Origin: Alphaproteobacteria bacterium | GTDB taxonomy: Bacteria; Pseudomonadota; Alphaproteobacteria; RF32; CAG-239 | NCBI GenBank assembly: GCA_015062305.1 | Contig: SUUX01000004.1 | Location: 1 to 64,000 of the forward strand | DNA: 64,000 bases | Direction of reading: 5' to 3' | Shown here: positions 52,062-62,006 of the stretch, piece by piece | Numbering within the stretch: position 1 is the stretch's first letter | Layout of the letters: each line of letters starts with the position of its first letter | Translations under genes and position numbers: made by a program | Notes under the pieces: model-generated | Database searches by the model: none | What the model was told of the DNA's origin: nothing | What the model saw: the letters and a program-made list of their open reading frames with translations, nothing else

Positions 52062-52520
52062 TCACATTTCTACCACAACCTCAGCAAAATCAGGCTCTTC
52101 AATCACCAACGAATTATAAGAAAAAGCCATAACCAAAGACACGACAGCGGCAGCACGCAACAAAACAATAACTTTTCTACTACCGGAAAAACTCCGTCCC
52201 TTACTGTCTTTTCCCACAAACAGCAACTCCAACAAAGCCCAAAACGCCACAAACAAAAGCGGAATATACAAAAACCACGGAGCAATCAAAGTCAAGATCA
52301 ACTGCGCCAATCCACGCCCCCAATACCCTGCATAAAAATTATGAAAACCCAAAGCTCCCAAAAAAAATGCCAACACAATATATATCACACCATTTTTGGG
52401 TGTTTTTCTATCTTTCAAGTGCAAAGTCTTCATTATCAATTTCTTTTTTTCCTCAATAAATTCTTCTTCACTTTCATGAATTTTATGAGCCACGTCTTTC
52501 AACTTTTGAACATCGAGCAT
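52062..52520 (-). CDS. TM2-domain membrane protein
   Basis: The 152-residue protein has an N-terminal charged coil (VAHKIHESEEEFIEEKKKLI) followed by a TM2 domain: IYIVLAFFLGALGFHNFYAG, with the family's G-x-H-x-F-Y-x-G motif, then LAQLILTLIAPWF. A third hydrophobic segment follows (VIVLLRAAAVVSLVMAFSY) and the protein ends with acidic residues. The role is unknown. AGGAGAG precedes the ATG. Confidence 0.8.
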   Translation of the reverse strand: MLDVQKLKDVAHKIHESEEEFIEEKKKLIMKTLHLKDRKTPKNGVIYIVLAFFLGALGFHNFYAGYWGRGLAQLILTLIAPWFLYIPLLFVAFWALLELLFVGKDSKGRSFSGSRKVIVLLRAAAVVSLVMAFSYNSLVIEEPDFAEVVVEM

Positions 52521-52570
52521 TTTTCTCTCCTTTTTCTTTAGTATATAATCAACACTTACTTTTTTCCAAC

Positions 52571-52600
52571 AAAAAAGAGAGCTTCAAAAGCTCTCTTTTT
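52571..52600 (-). terminator. Terminator of groEL
   Basis: AAAAAGAGAGCTT / AAGCTCTCTTTTT is a strong hairpin 20 bp after the groEL stop and works in both directions. Confidence 0.85.
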
Positions 52601-52619
52601 CATTTTTTTTATTCTCCTG

Positions 52620-54269
<1,650 letters not shown>

Positions 54270-54279
54270 TCAATCCTTT

Positions 54280-54570
54280 CTATTCTTCAACAACGCCCAA
54301 AATTTCAGCTTCTTTAATCAACAAACGCTCCTCGCCGTTGACTTTCACTTCTGTTCCAGACCATTTTCCAAACAAAACCTTATCTCCGACCTTAACCGAC
54401 ATCGGAATTAATTTTCCTTCAGGGTTAAATGCACCGGGACCCATAGCCTCAACCAAACCTTCACTAGGTTTTTCCTTAGCTGTATCCGGAATAATAATTC
54501 CGCCGGCTGTTTTTGTTGTTTCTTCCAAACGTTTAACCAAGACTCTATCTTGCAACGGTCTGATTTTCAT
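54280..54570 (-). CDS. groES: Co-chaperonin GroES
   Basis: The 96-residue protein has [16 protein letters not shown], the mobile-loop [20 protein letters not shown] and [20 protein letters not shown]. It caps GroEL. The promoter just upstream (54610-54638) has TTGACA-N17-TAACTA. No CIRCE element is seen, so control is probably through sigma-32 or constitutive. Confidence 0.98.
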   Translation of the reverse strand: MKIRPLQDRVLVKRLEETTKTAGGIIIPDTAKEKPSEGLVEAMGPGAFNPEGKLIPMSVKVGDKVLFGKWSGTEVKVNGEERLLIKEAEILGVVEE

Positions 54571-54609
54571 TTTACATACTCCATTTGTTTATAAAAATTT
54601 GCTAATCAA

Positions 54610-54638
54610 TAGTTAGGAATTATTATTTCCAATGTCAA
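54610..54638 (-). promoter_or_regulatory. Promoter of groESL
   Basis: On the minus strand TTGACA (54633-54638) and TAACTA (54610-54615) are separated by exactly 17 bp, 39 bp before the groES start. The upstream CTTGAC recalls sigma-32 promoters, but the -10 does not match CCCCAT, so sigma-70 is equally possible. Confidence 0.6.
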
Positions 54639-54660
54639 GCAACAACCCCTATTTTTTTGC

Positions 54661-54690
54661 AAAAAAAATACCGAAGCAATCTTCGGCATT
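54661..54690 (-). terminator. Terminator of the ion-channel gene
   Basis: CCGAAG-CAAT-CTTCGG (54671-54686) is preceded by a long A-run on the plus strand, giving hairpin plus U-run for the minus-strand gene ending at 54712. Confidence 0.8.
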
Positions 54691-54711
54691 TTTCATTCAT
54701 TTGTTTTACAC

Positions 54712-55443
54712 TTATTTTTTAGTCAAGCTGACAATTTGGCTGATTGCACTAATAACAAAACTCACCACAATCAAAAAAGCCAACACAATCAGCGACACAA
54801 AATATATCCAAGCATACGGAAACACAATCATCACCGGTCTTGCAATAGTAGAAGCCCATCCATCAAGAGTAAACCCTTGCAATAGTGTAAACATAGAAGC
54901 TCCCAGTGTCGAAAAACTGGCAAACACATCACCAAACAAACTCACCGCCATAATTGCAAAGACATAAGAAAATATAACAAACACGGCAATAAAAGATACA
55001 AAAGTTGGCAATAAGGTTATAAAAATTTCCACCAAATTATTCATTTTTGAAAATTTTTGCACATATTTAAACAACCTAAACAATCTAAATGTTCTCAAAA
55101 CAATAAAACTACTGATATCTGGCACAGAAGAAACCACTACCACAATCAGATCAAACCAGTTCCAACCAGATTCAAAAAACTTTTTTCTCAAAGCAAATAT
55201 TTTCAAAAACATTTCTACAATAAATATCGCCATAAACAGACGATCCAGCAAAAACAACCCTTTATTAAAATAGAAGCTCATCATATCAGAGGTCATCAAC
55301 CCCAAAACAATTGCATTTGCCAAAATAACAAACATAATAAACAAATCAAAACTGTTTCCTGTCACTAGCTTTGCCAAACGACGTCTGTCATCATTATAAT
55401 ATAGTTTGTCAACAAATCTTGCAGATTTTTTCTTAACTGGCAT
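54712..55443 (-). CDS. Voltage-gated cation channel, bacterial NaV type with variant filter
   Basis: The 243-residue protein has six transmembrane segments: S1-S3 (FDLFIMFVILANAIVLGLM, LFMAIFIVEMFLKIF, WFDLIVVVVSSVP), S4 with regularly spaced basic residues (IVLRTFRLFRLFKYVQK), S5 (VSFIAVFVIFSYVFAIMAV), a pore loop and S6 (WIYFVSLIVLAFLIVVSFVI). The selectivity filter aligned to the bacterial TLESW motif is TLDGWAS: Glu to Asp and Ser to Gly, so ion preference may shift from Na+ towards Ca2+. The C-terminal coiled coil of NaChBac is absent; it ends soon after S6. It is monocistronic or co-transcribed with the prepilin peptidase 21 bp upstream. Confidence 0.88.
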   Translation of the reverse strand: MPVKKKSARFVDKLYYNDDRRRLAKLVTGNSFDLFIMFVILANAIVLGLMTSDMMSFYFNKGLFLLDRLFMAIFIVEMFLKIFALRKKFFESGWNWFDLIVVVVSSVPDISSFIVLRTFRLFRLFKYVQKFSKMNNLVEIFITLLPTFVSFIAVFVIFSYVFAIMAVSLFGDVFASFSTLGASMFTLLQGFTLDGWASTIARPVMIVFPYAWIYFVSLIVLAFLIVVSFVISAISQIVSLTKK

Positions 55444-55464
55444 AATCCCAATCCTTTCTTTTCA

Positions 55465-56130
55465 TCAAAAAAACCAAAACACCACCAACATTGCCGATGC
55501 TGCCAAAGCCGGTCCAAATGGAGCAGCTCGCTGTTTTCTTATCAAAACATACACCAACAGCAACACCGAGGCCACAGCAATAGTCCAAAACAACGGTTCA
55601 ACACCTTGCCAAGCCCCCAAGGCGGCCAAAAGTTTGATATCTCCACCGCCAAAAGCATCTTTATTTTTTTTCACTAACATCAAACTAAGCAACACTGGCA
55701 ATACATATCCAACCAAAGCACCCAAAGCACTTTCGGCGGCCACAACCCAGCCATTGCCCAATGTTGCAAAAGCAAACCCCAAAATCAGCAATGGAACCGT
55801 CAATATATCTGGCAATAGACACATTCTTCCATCAATTTCTGCCAACAGTGTCAAAATCCATACATAAGCCAAAACCCAACCAATGCCATTTTCACCAAAT
55901 TTATAAACCAACACCGCACTAATAAGAGCTGTTGCCAAACCAAACATCACAGAACGCCAATAAAAACTTTTTCTCAATTTTTTGTTTTTATAGCCTTTTG
56001 CTCTCTTTCCGTGAGCAAAAATCTGCCACAAGGCATAAGCGGGAGTTGCCGGCATAAATTTTGCAAATCGCCTTGCCATATAGGGAACAAACAAACCGAA
56101 CAAAAAACCAAATACAACAGCTAGTATCAT
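55465..56130 (-). CDS. Prepilin peptidase (A24 family)
   Basis: The 221-residue membrane protein has the two catalytic Asp motifs: LAEIDGRMCLLPDILTVP and AFGGGDIKLLAALGAW (G-x-G-D-x-K-L), followed by RAAPFGPALAAS. It has about six hydrophobic segments. It should cleave type IV prepilin-like leaders. The N-terminal methyltransferase domain of PilD is reduced, with no CxxC pair. No pilin gene is in the window. Confidence 0.83.
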   Translation of the reverse strand: MILAVVFGFLFGLFVPYMARRFAKFMPATPAYALWQIFAHGKRAKGYKNKKLRKSFYWRSVMFGLATALISAVLVYKFGENGIGWVLAYVWILTLLAEIDGRMCLLPDILTVPLLILGFAFATLGNGWVVAAESALGALVGYVLPVLLSLMLVKKNKDAFGGGDIKLLAALGAWQGVEPLFWTIAVASVLLLVYVLIRKQRAAPFGPALAASAMLVVFWFF

Positions 56131-56196
56131 AAAACCTCCTAAGTTTTTTTCATTTTATAATCAAATTAATAAAATTTGATTAAAAAAACTTTTATT

Positions 56197-56233
56197 GTCA
56201 TTGCGAGAAGCGAATGCGACGCGGCAATCTCAC
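56197..56233. repeat. REP-like palindromic intergenic element
   Basis: The stretch GTCATTGCGAGAAGCGAA... ending ...GCGGCAATCTCAC has ATTGC/GCAAT arms and GC-rich contents in an otherwise AT-rich gap. The pattern CATTGCGAG...GCAATC is a dispersed element familiar from alphaproteobacterial intergenic regions. Only one copy is present here. It sits between the prepilin peptidase start and the end of flagellin copy 2. Confidence 0.55.
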
Positions 56234-56284
56234 CTCTCCCTTTGATGAAGGAGGCAGGAAGGGAAATAACATCTCTTAAAAAAC

Positions 56285-58366
56285 TTAAAACAACTTCAAC
56301 ACGCCTTGAGAAGCTTGTGACGCTAATGATAGGGCGTTAATCGCTAGTTGTTGGCGAGTTTGCAAAGCCAGCATATTGGCAGATTCTTCATTCATATCCG
56401 CCAAAGTGAGCTTATCTGCGCCCTCAGTCAGAATGTTTATCAAATTCTCGGTAAAATCTTGCCTATTCATCACAATACTATAATTATTGCCAAGTTCTCC
56501 GGAAAATGCACGCAACTGATTTATGGCTGAGGTCAGTTCTCCTATCGAACGAGAAATGTCCTCAACCGTTGCCCATTCTGTTGTGGTTAGTCCGATATTT
56601 GCGGCAGAAATGTCTTTGCCAACCACATCTAAAAAAGAGCCTCCGGTTTCATTAAATTTGATTTTCAGCGTTTCATTTTTAAGCAGATTAACACCCTTGT
56701 ATTTGGCATCATTTATCAAATCATCATATTGATTCAAAATCTTTTGATATTGGCTGATGTCATAACCATCTGCCGGAGTTTCACCGCCTCCGACATCTCG
56801 ACGTAGACTAAAGGCAACCGGATTCTCACTACCTCCGACCGTGATGGTGCTAAAGGTGCCCCAATCAGAGCTATCTTCAGTAAAATCCTTCATTCCGGAG
56901 ATGTCTGTGCCATAACCACCCCATTGCATAGTCCCTAAGCTTTTTAAATTCATAATTTTAGCTGATGAGCCATCTTCAGAAAGACTGACGATAATACCAA
57001 CTGCGGTTTTGCTACCTTTATAGGCATCATAATCATCGGCACTGCTATAGGTGAAATCTGCATACATAATATCGCCAATTTGTGGAGCAGCATTACTGTC
57101 ATCAGCAGGCTTTGCTCCACCATCGGTAAAACAATTTTCTAAAAGCTGGAAACTACGAACTGAACAAGAAAAGGTATCATTCTTATAGTCGAGGTTACGA
57201 TTACCATTATCGGTATGGAGTATCCAAGAACGGTCGTTGTATCCCTCAGAAGACGACCAAAGAACACCGCTCATCTGCTCAGCATCACTGTCAAGTTTAC
57301 CTAAGGCTGTATTTATGGTATTAAAATGTTCTGCATCAGCTCCTGCTGTTCCCCAATATTCACTACCTGATATCTGTGTTGTATCCGTGCCATACAAGCC
57401 ATCTGCCAATTCGCCAATAGATGGCAAATACCAGGTACCTTTTCCAAAATTGGCGTCATCTTCACTAACAACATAGTAATTATAGGCAGCATCTGCCGCC
57501 GGTGTATCAACAGTTGTTTGTCCTTCAACCAGAAGCTTGGTGTTCATCTCTCCATCATAAGCAACCGCCGCATCGGCATTAAACACCTTGCGTGCCAACT
57601 CTCCATTGGTGGAAATATTTTTGGCGCTATCCAATGTTATTTGTGAGCCACCCTCGGCAACCACTCCATGCACATAGTCACCGCTGGTTTTGATTGTAAT
57701 GTCGCTCAATGTAATTTCGGCGCCATTACTGGCCAAAATTGCACCAACAGAATCATAAATTGCCCCATTATTAGAGGTATATTCTATTTTGATATTAGAC
57801 AATTCCACACCGGTGCCAGTGAATTTGAGCAAATTGTCGCCACCGCTATAACTTATTTTATTTCCGTTACCATTTATGATAATATCACTGGTGTCAATTT
57901 CTAATGGTGCATCCAAGGTCAAATCATCGGCAAGCACCAATTTGGTTGCGCCATTGGTTATCATTTGTTTGATGTCATCTGCACTTGCTCCGGCAGATAT
58001 AACCTCATAACCATCATCAATAAAATCTTGCAATTTGTCTTCTTTGGACAAAGAATTTCCGCTTTCATCAAGAACTTGAGTAGCTACCGCCTTGGCTTGC
58101 TCCAAGAAAGAAGTGGCGGTTTCAATAGCTGTGGTAGCTGCTTTGATGGTCTGAATTCCTTGCCCCATAGAATCAAGCAGGGCATCGAGGTCACTGGCTC
58201 TGTTGTTCAAAGAACGTGCCGTATAAAAAGAAGAGGGATTGTCGATGGCAGAATTGACCTTTTTGCCGGTGGACAGACGTTCTTGGGTCAAATCCATCAG
58301 GCTATTGGTCTTTTGCAAGCTCAGCAAATTGCTGCGCATACTCGCTGTCAAACTGATCTTTGCCAT
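56285..58366 (-). CDS. Chimeric flagellin with beta-helix and hypervariable lectin domain (copy 2)
   Basis: The 693-residue paralogue of 29091-31157 has the same order: flagellin N terminus, beta-helix-like strands, lectin-like region (GKGTWYLPSIGEL, WSSSEG, CSVRSFQLLENC), segment GDIMYADFTYS to SLRRDVGGGE, and flagellin C terminus. The first 185 residues are identical to copy 1 in amino acids, and the C-terminal 150 nearly so, but scattered silent base changes exist. The largest divergence is after WSSSEG (57173-57241). Two extra residues (Ser-Cys, codons TCT TGT) sit between the variable stretch and SVRS. It is probably a filament protein displaying a variable lectin. It is 148 bp upstream of rodA on the same strand, probably a separate transcript. 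Confidence 0.9.
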   Translation of the reverse strand: MAKISLTASMRSNLLSLQKTNSLMDLTQERLSTGKKVNSAIDNPSSFYTARSLNNRASDLDALLDSMGQGIQTIKAATTAIETATSFLEQAKAVATQVLDESGNSLSKEDKLQDFIDDGYEVISAGASADDIKQMITNGATKLVLADDLTLDAPLEIDTSDIIINGNGNKISYSGGDNLLKFTGTGVELSNIKIEYTSNNGAIYDSVGAILASNGAEITLSDITIKTSGDYVHGVVAEGGSQITLDSAKNISTNGELARKVFNADAAVAYDGEMNTKLLVEGQTTVDTPAADAAYNYYVVSEDDANFGKGTWYLPSIGELADGLYGTDTTQISGSEYWGTAGADAEHFNTINTALGKLDSDAEQMSGVLWSSSEGYNDRSWILHTDNGNRNLDYKNDTFSCSVRSFQLLENCFTDGGAKPADDSNAAPQIGDIMYADFTYSSADDYDAYKGSKTAVGIIVSLSEDGSSAKIMNLKSLGTMQWGGYGTDISGMKDFTEDSSDWGTFSTITVGGSENPVAFSLRRDVGGGETPADGYDISQYQKILNQYDDLINDAKYKGVNLLKNETLKIKFNETGGSFLDVVGKDISAANIGLTTTEWATVEDISRSIGELTSAINQLRAFSGELGNNYSIVMNRQDFTENLINILTEGADKLTLADMNEESANMLALQTRQQLAINALSLASQASQGVLKLF
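57173..57241 (-). other. Hypervariable region of flagellin copy 2 (DGR-like VR)
   Basis: This is the counterpart of 29967-30035. Variable codons here include TAC, AAC, GAC, CGT, ATA, CAT, ACC, GAT, AAT, AAC, CTC, GAC, AAT, GAT and ACC; the invariant TCT TGG, CTC, AAT GGT, CGT and TAT AAG codons lie between them. Several AAC/AAT codons remain, consistent with a less mutated copy of an A-rich template. Flanks 57110-57163 and 57242-57259 are identical to copy 1. Confidence 0.7.
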
Positions 58367-58456
58367 CTATCTTTCTTTGAAAAAAACTAATTTCTTGTAT
58401 ATTACATTATATATAGTGATGAACAAACATCTTTTGAACCTCTGTGGATAAGATAT
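58367..58456 (-). repeat. 90-bp upstream repeat of flagellin copy 2
   Basis: This is identical to 31158-31247, including the DnaA-box-like 9-mer (58443-58451) and the putative promoter. Beyond 58456 the two loci share nothing, which marks the edge of the duplicated unit. Confidence 0.75.
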
Positions 58457-58513
58457 TTAGAAAATACAAGGCCCAAACATACTTATTTATATTTTGGCAA
58501 AAGAATTAAAAAT

Positions 58514-59653
58514 CTAGTCTTTACCGATATTAATATTTCTATGTACGTTAACTGATAGGATAATTCCAAAACTAGCCATCACAGACAAGATTACCGTACC
58601 TCCATAAGAAATCAACGGCAACGGAACTCCCACCACAGGTATCAAACCCAACACCATAGACATATTTATCATAACATACAAAAAGAAATTGGTTGCCAAC
58701 CCGATTGCGGCTAATTTGCCAAAATAGCTGGTAGAGCGTAACGCAAAACCAAAACTATAAGCAATAATCAATACATTTATTACAACCACAAAAACAGCAC
58801 CAATCATTCCAAACTCTTCCGACAACATCGTGAAAATAAAGTCAGTGTGTTTCTCTGGCAAAAAATTCAAATGACTTTGTGTCCCTTTCAAAAACCCTTT
58901 ACCAAACACACCTCCAGAACCTAGTGCAATCTTAGACTGAATAATATGGTACCCTGCTCCTAACGGATCTCTTTCCGGATTCAAAAAAGTAAGCACACGG
59001 TTCTGCTGATATTCATGCAACAAATTCCATGCAATAGGCAAAGAAACCAACGCACCCAACAACAACACACCAAATTTCCAAAGCTGTACTCCCACCGCAA
59101 AAAACATTGCTCCTGCCGTAAAAATAAGCATCAACGCCGTACCCAAGTCTGGCTGTGTCATAACCAAAACCGCCGGACACATCACCAACAATGTAGGCGC
59201 AATCAATCCTTTAGTTGTCTCAATACTTTGTAATGATGACGAATGAAAATATCTAGCCAAAGCCAATACCAACGCAATTTTCATCAGCTCTGACGGCTGT
59301 AACTTCATAAATCCCAAATTAATCCAGCGTTGCGCGCCCATGCCAACATAACCACTGACTTCTACAATAACCAACAACACCAATGTTGCAAAATAAAACA
59401 AATAGGCATAACGCATAAAAAAACGCACATCTATCATGGCCAAAACAATCATCACAGCAAAGCCCAGACCAAACCTTATCAACTGATTCAAAGCCCAAGG
59501 GCTCCAATCCCCATTGGCTGCCGAATATAGCATCACCACTCCTATTGCCGCCAACAATAAAATTAGCATAACATAAGAAAAACTTATGCTTTGCATTTTT
59601 TCCTTAAATGACAATCTTTGATTCTTAAAACTGGTTTCATAAAACTTATACAT
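58514..59653 (-). CDS. rodA: Rod-shape SEDS glycosyltransferase RodA
   Basis: The 379-residue membrane protein of the SEDS family has MLYSAANGDWSPWALNQLIRF, GAQRWINLGFMKLQPSELMK, TQPDLGTALM, FLPEKHTDFIFTMLSEEFG and VVGVPLPLISYGGT. It polymerises lipid II with its partner PBP2. ATG 59653 overlaps the mrdA stop (TGATG); an in-frame TTG at 59656 is an alternative. It is last in the mreB-mreC-mreD-mrdA-rodA order. Confidence 0.95.
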   Translation of the reverse strand: MYKFYETSFKNQRLSFKEKMQSISFSYVMLILLLAAIGVVMLYSAANGDWSPWALNQLIRFGLGFAVMIVLAMIDVRFFMRYAYLFYFATLVLLVIVEVSGYVGMGAQRWINLGFMKLQPSELMKIALVLALARYFHSSSLQSIETTKGLIAPTLLVMCPAVLVMTQPDLGTALMLIFTAGAMFFAVGVQLWKFGVLLLGALVSLPIAWNLLHEYQQNRVLTFLNPERDPLGAGYHIIQSKIALGSGGVFGKGFLKGTQSHLNFLPEKHTDFIFTMLSEEFGMIGAVFVVVINVLIIAYSFGFALRSTSYFGKLAAIGLATNFFLYVMINMSMVLGLIPVVGVPLPLISYGGTVILSVMASFGIILSVNVHRNINIGKD

Positions 59654-61488
59654 CAATTATCTGTCTCCGCCTCTTTTTTATCTTCAGCTTCAAGTTTTAG
59701 AGCTTCCAAAAGCAATTTGCCACCAATTGGAGCAGCCACAGCCGAACCGCCCCTTCCATGTTCCACTAACACAGCAACAGCATAGCGAGGATTATCATGA
59801 GGAGCATACCCTACAAACAAAGCATGATTCCTATACTTCCATGGCAAATCTTCTTGTTTTACAATTCCGGTCTGACGCTCTTTCATGGTGATTCTTCGAA
59901 CCTGAGTAGTACCAGTTTTCCCGGCCATTTTTAACCCATTAAAATCAAATCTAGAGCCAAAAGCTGTTCCTCCCGGCACATTCACCACATCAAACATTCC
60001 TTGCTTAACCAAAGCAACATTAGATGCGCTCACTGGCATTTTTTTCAAATTTGGCGTATTATGATCAGACATTTTTTCAAATGTCGGTTCCACCAAATAT
60101 CCGCCATTAGCAATTCTTGCCGTCATAGTTGCAAGTTGAATTGGTGTTGTCAAAATATATCCTTGACCAATTCCAGAAATTAAACTTTCGCCCTGTTGCC
60201 AAGATTCGCCAAATCTTCTGCGCTTCCAATCAGAATCAGGAATAAGCCCCTCTTTTTCATTCTCCAAACCAACATCAATTTTCTGACCTAAACCAAATTT
60301 TCTGGCCATGCTTGCAATCTTATTAATACCCAATTTCTGAGCCGTCTCATAAAAGAAAATATCACAAGAATGCTGCAAAGCCTGCACCACATCTACATAA
60401 GCGTGACCTTCTTTCTTCCAACAGTGAAAGGCATGGTTTCCCAAAAACATTCTGCCCGAACAATACGAACGACTTTGAGAATTGATAGAACCGTTTTCTA
60501 AGGCAGCTAAAGCCACCACCATCTTAAACGTTGATCCTGGAGAATATTGCCCGGCAAGAGCTTTGTTCATCAAAGGTTTCTTTTCATTTTTATTTAGCTC
60601 GTTCCACTCAATAGAACTCAGCCCTTGAGACAACAAATTTGGGTCATACGCCGGCACAGAAACAAAAGACAATATCTCTCCGCTATTCACATCCAACACT
60701 ATAGCAGCACCACTTTCTTCTCCAAACAACTCATAGGCTTTTGTCTGAAGTCTGGCATCAATGCTCAAATCTATCCGCTCACCGGCAACGCCATCGATTC
60801 TCTCAATTTCTTTCATAACTCGCCCATAAGCGTTTACCTCTAATTTTAGGTTTCCTCCTCGCCCTCTCAATCTTTTTTCATATAGCTTCTCTATTCCGGC
60901 TTTTCCAATTTTAAAACCCGGCACCTCTAACAATGGATCATCTTTTACATCTTTGTCAGAAACCGAAGATACATAACCAATTACATGAGCAGCCTTCTCA
61001 CCAAGAGGATAATAACGACTCAATCCTTCATCAATAACAATTCCTGGCAAATCTGGAGCATTCAGCTGAATTTTTGCCACTTCCTCCCATGACAAATTAT
61101 CCTTAATTTTTATTGGCACAAAACTTCTATTTTTTTTCAAATCTTTTCTAATTTTTTCTTCTTCTGCTTCTGTCAGTGGCATAATACGTTTAAAGGCTCC
61201 AAGCGTTTTGCTCACATCTGTCGTTTGTTCTGCCACAATCAAAGCCTGAAAATTTTGACGATTCGTCGCCAACATCTCTCCATTTCTATCATATACCACT
61301 CCTCTGGGTGGCACCAACAACCTGGTAGAAATTCGATTTTCATCAGAAAGAGTTCTATATTTATCAGCCTGATACACTTGTAAATAATACAAACGTACAA
61401 TTACCACCAACAACATCAACAATTGCAAACCGCCCAAAACCAAAGAGCGATTAATCAAAACCCTTCCTTTATCATTATCCCTATTCAT
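59653..61488 (-). CDS. mrdA: Penicillin-binding protein 2
   Basis: The 611-residue class B PBP has one N-terminal membrane segment (LVLGGLQLLMLLVVIVRLYYL), a PBP dimerisation domain (TRLLVPPRGVVYDRNGEMLA) and a transpeptidase domain with SPGSTFKM (catalytic Ser), HSCDIFF and GKTGTTQ. It cross-links side-wall peptidoglycan with RodA. It starts on the mreD stop (TGATG). Confidence 0.96.
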   Translation of the reverse strand: MNRDNDKGRVLINRSLVLGGLQLLMLLVVIVRLYYLQVYQADKYRTLSDENRISTRLLVPPRGVVYDRNGEMLATNRQNFQALIVAEQTTDVSKTLGAFKRIMPLTEAEEEKIRKDLKKNRSFVPIKIKDNLSWEEVAKIQLNAPDLPGIVIDEGLSRYYPLGEKAAHVIGYVSSVSDKDVKDDPLLEVPGFKIGKAGIEKLYEKRLRGRGGNLKLEVNAYGRVMKEIERIDGVAGERIDLSIDARLQTKAYELFGEESGAAIVLDVNSGEILSFVSVPAYDPNLLSQGLSSIEWNELNKNEKKPLMNKALAGQYSPGSTFKMVVALAALENGSINSQSRSYCSGRMFLGNHAFHCWKKEGHAYVDVVQALQHSCDIFFYETAQKLGINKIASMARKFGLGQKIDVGLENEKEGLIPDSDWKRRRFGESWQQGESLISGIGQGYILTTPIQLATMTARIANGGYLVEPTFEKMSDHNTPNLKKMPVSASNVALVKQGMFDVVNVPGGTAFGSRFDFNGLKMAGKTGTTQVRRITMKERQTGIVKQEDLPWKYRNHALFVGYAPHDNPRYAVAVLVEHGRGGSAVAAPIGGKLLLEALKLEAEDKKEAETDN

Positions 61489-62006
61489 CAGCCTTCTTCC
61501 TTAATCAAATTATTTTGCACAAAGGCCAACAATACCGAGACAAATGGGTATACCGCAATCGTAACCATATAAGAAAATAACAGCATCGACAAAGGCAAAA
61601 ATTGGCTATAATAAACCGACACCACAAGCCAACGCCCTAACATGGCTACTAAAGACAATATAGCAAAACCATACCACAAAACTACAAATGGCTTAGCATT
61701 AAACAATCTGGATGTGTTATTAACCAACACATACATCAACAACATCTCAAATGCATTAGACCCCAAAGGAGCCATGCTAATCAAATCATCAATTAACCCC
61801 AAAAGAAAAACCGTTCCCAAATTAAAAAGATCTGGCCTATGTTGCAACCAAAAAAAAGCACACATCAACCCAACAGCAGGCCTAATACTGTTCAGCAACA
61901 AAAAATCTATCGGAACATAAGACAAAAACAACAACAAAACAGAGGTTAAAAAAGGCAGCAATCGCTGAAACAAAGACAAGATATTTTCATTTAACTCATC
62001 ACTCAT
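61488..62006 (-). CDS. mreD: Rod-shape protein MreD
   Basis: The 172-residue membrane protein has five or six hydrophobic segments, including VLLLFLSYVPIDFLLLNSIRP, VFLLGLIDDLISMAPLGSNA and the family's typical L-G-x-x-D-D-L pattern. It is an inner-membrane partner of MreC in the elongasome. It overlaps mreC by ATGA and mrdA by one base. Confidence 0.85.
   Translation of the reverse strand: MSDELNENILSLFQRLLPFLTSVLLLFLSYVPIDFLLLNSIRPAVGLMCAFFWLQHRPDLFNLGTVFLLGLIDDLISMAPLGSNAFEMLLMYVLVNNTSRLFNAKPFVVLWYGFAILSLVAMLGRWLVVSVYYSQFLPLSMLLFSYMVTIAVYPFVSVLLAFVQNNLIKEEG

Noticed and set aside
54571..54640. CIRCE element upstream of groES
   Set aside because: No TTAGCACTC-N9-GAGTGCTAA inverted repeat is present.
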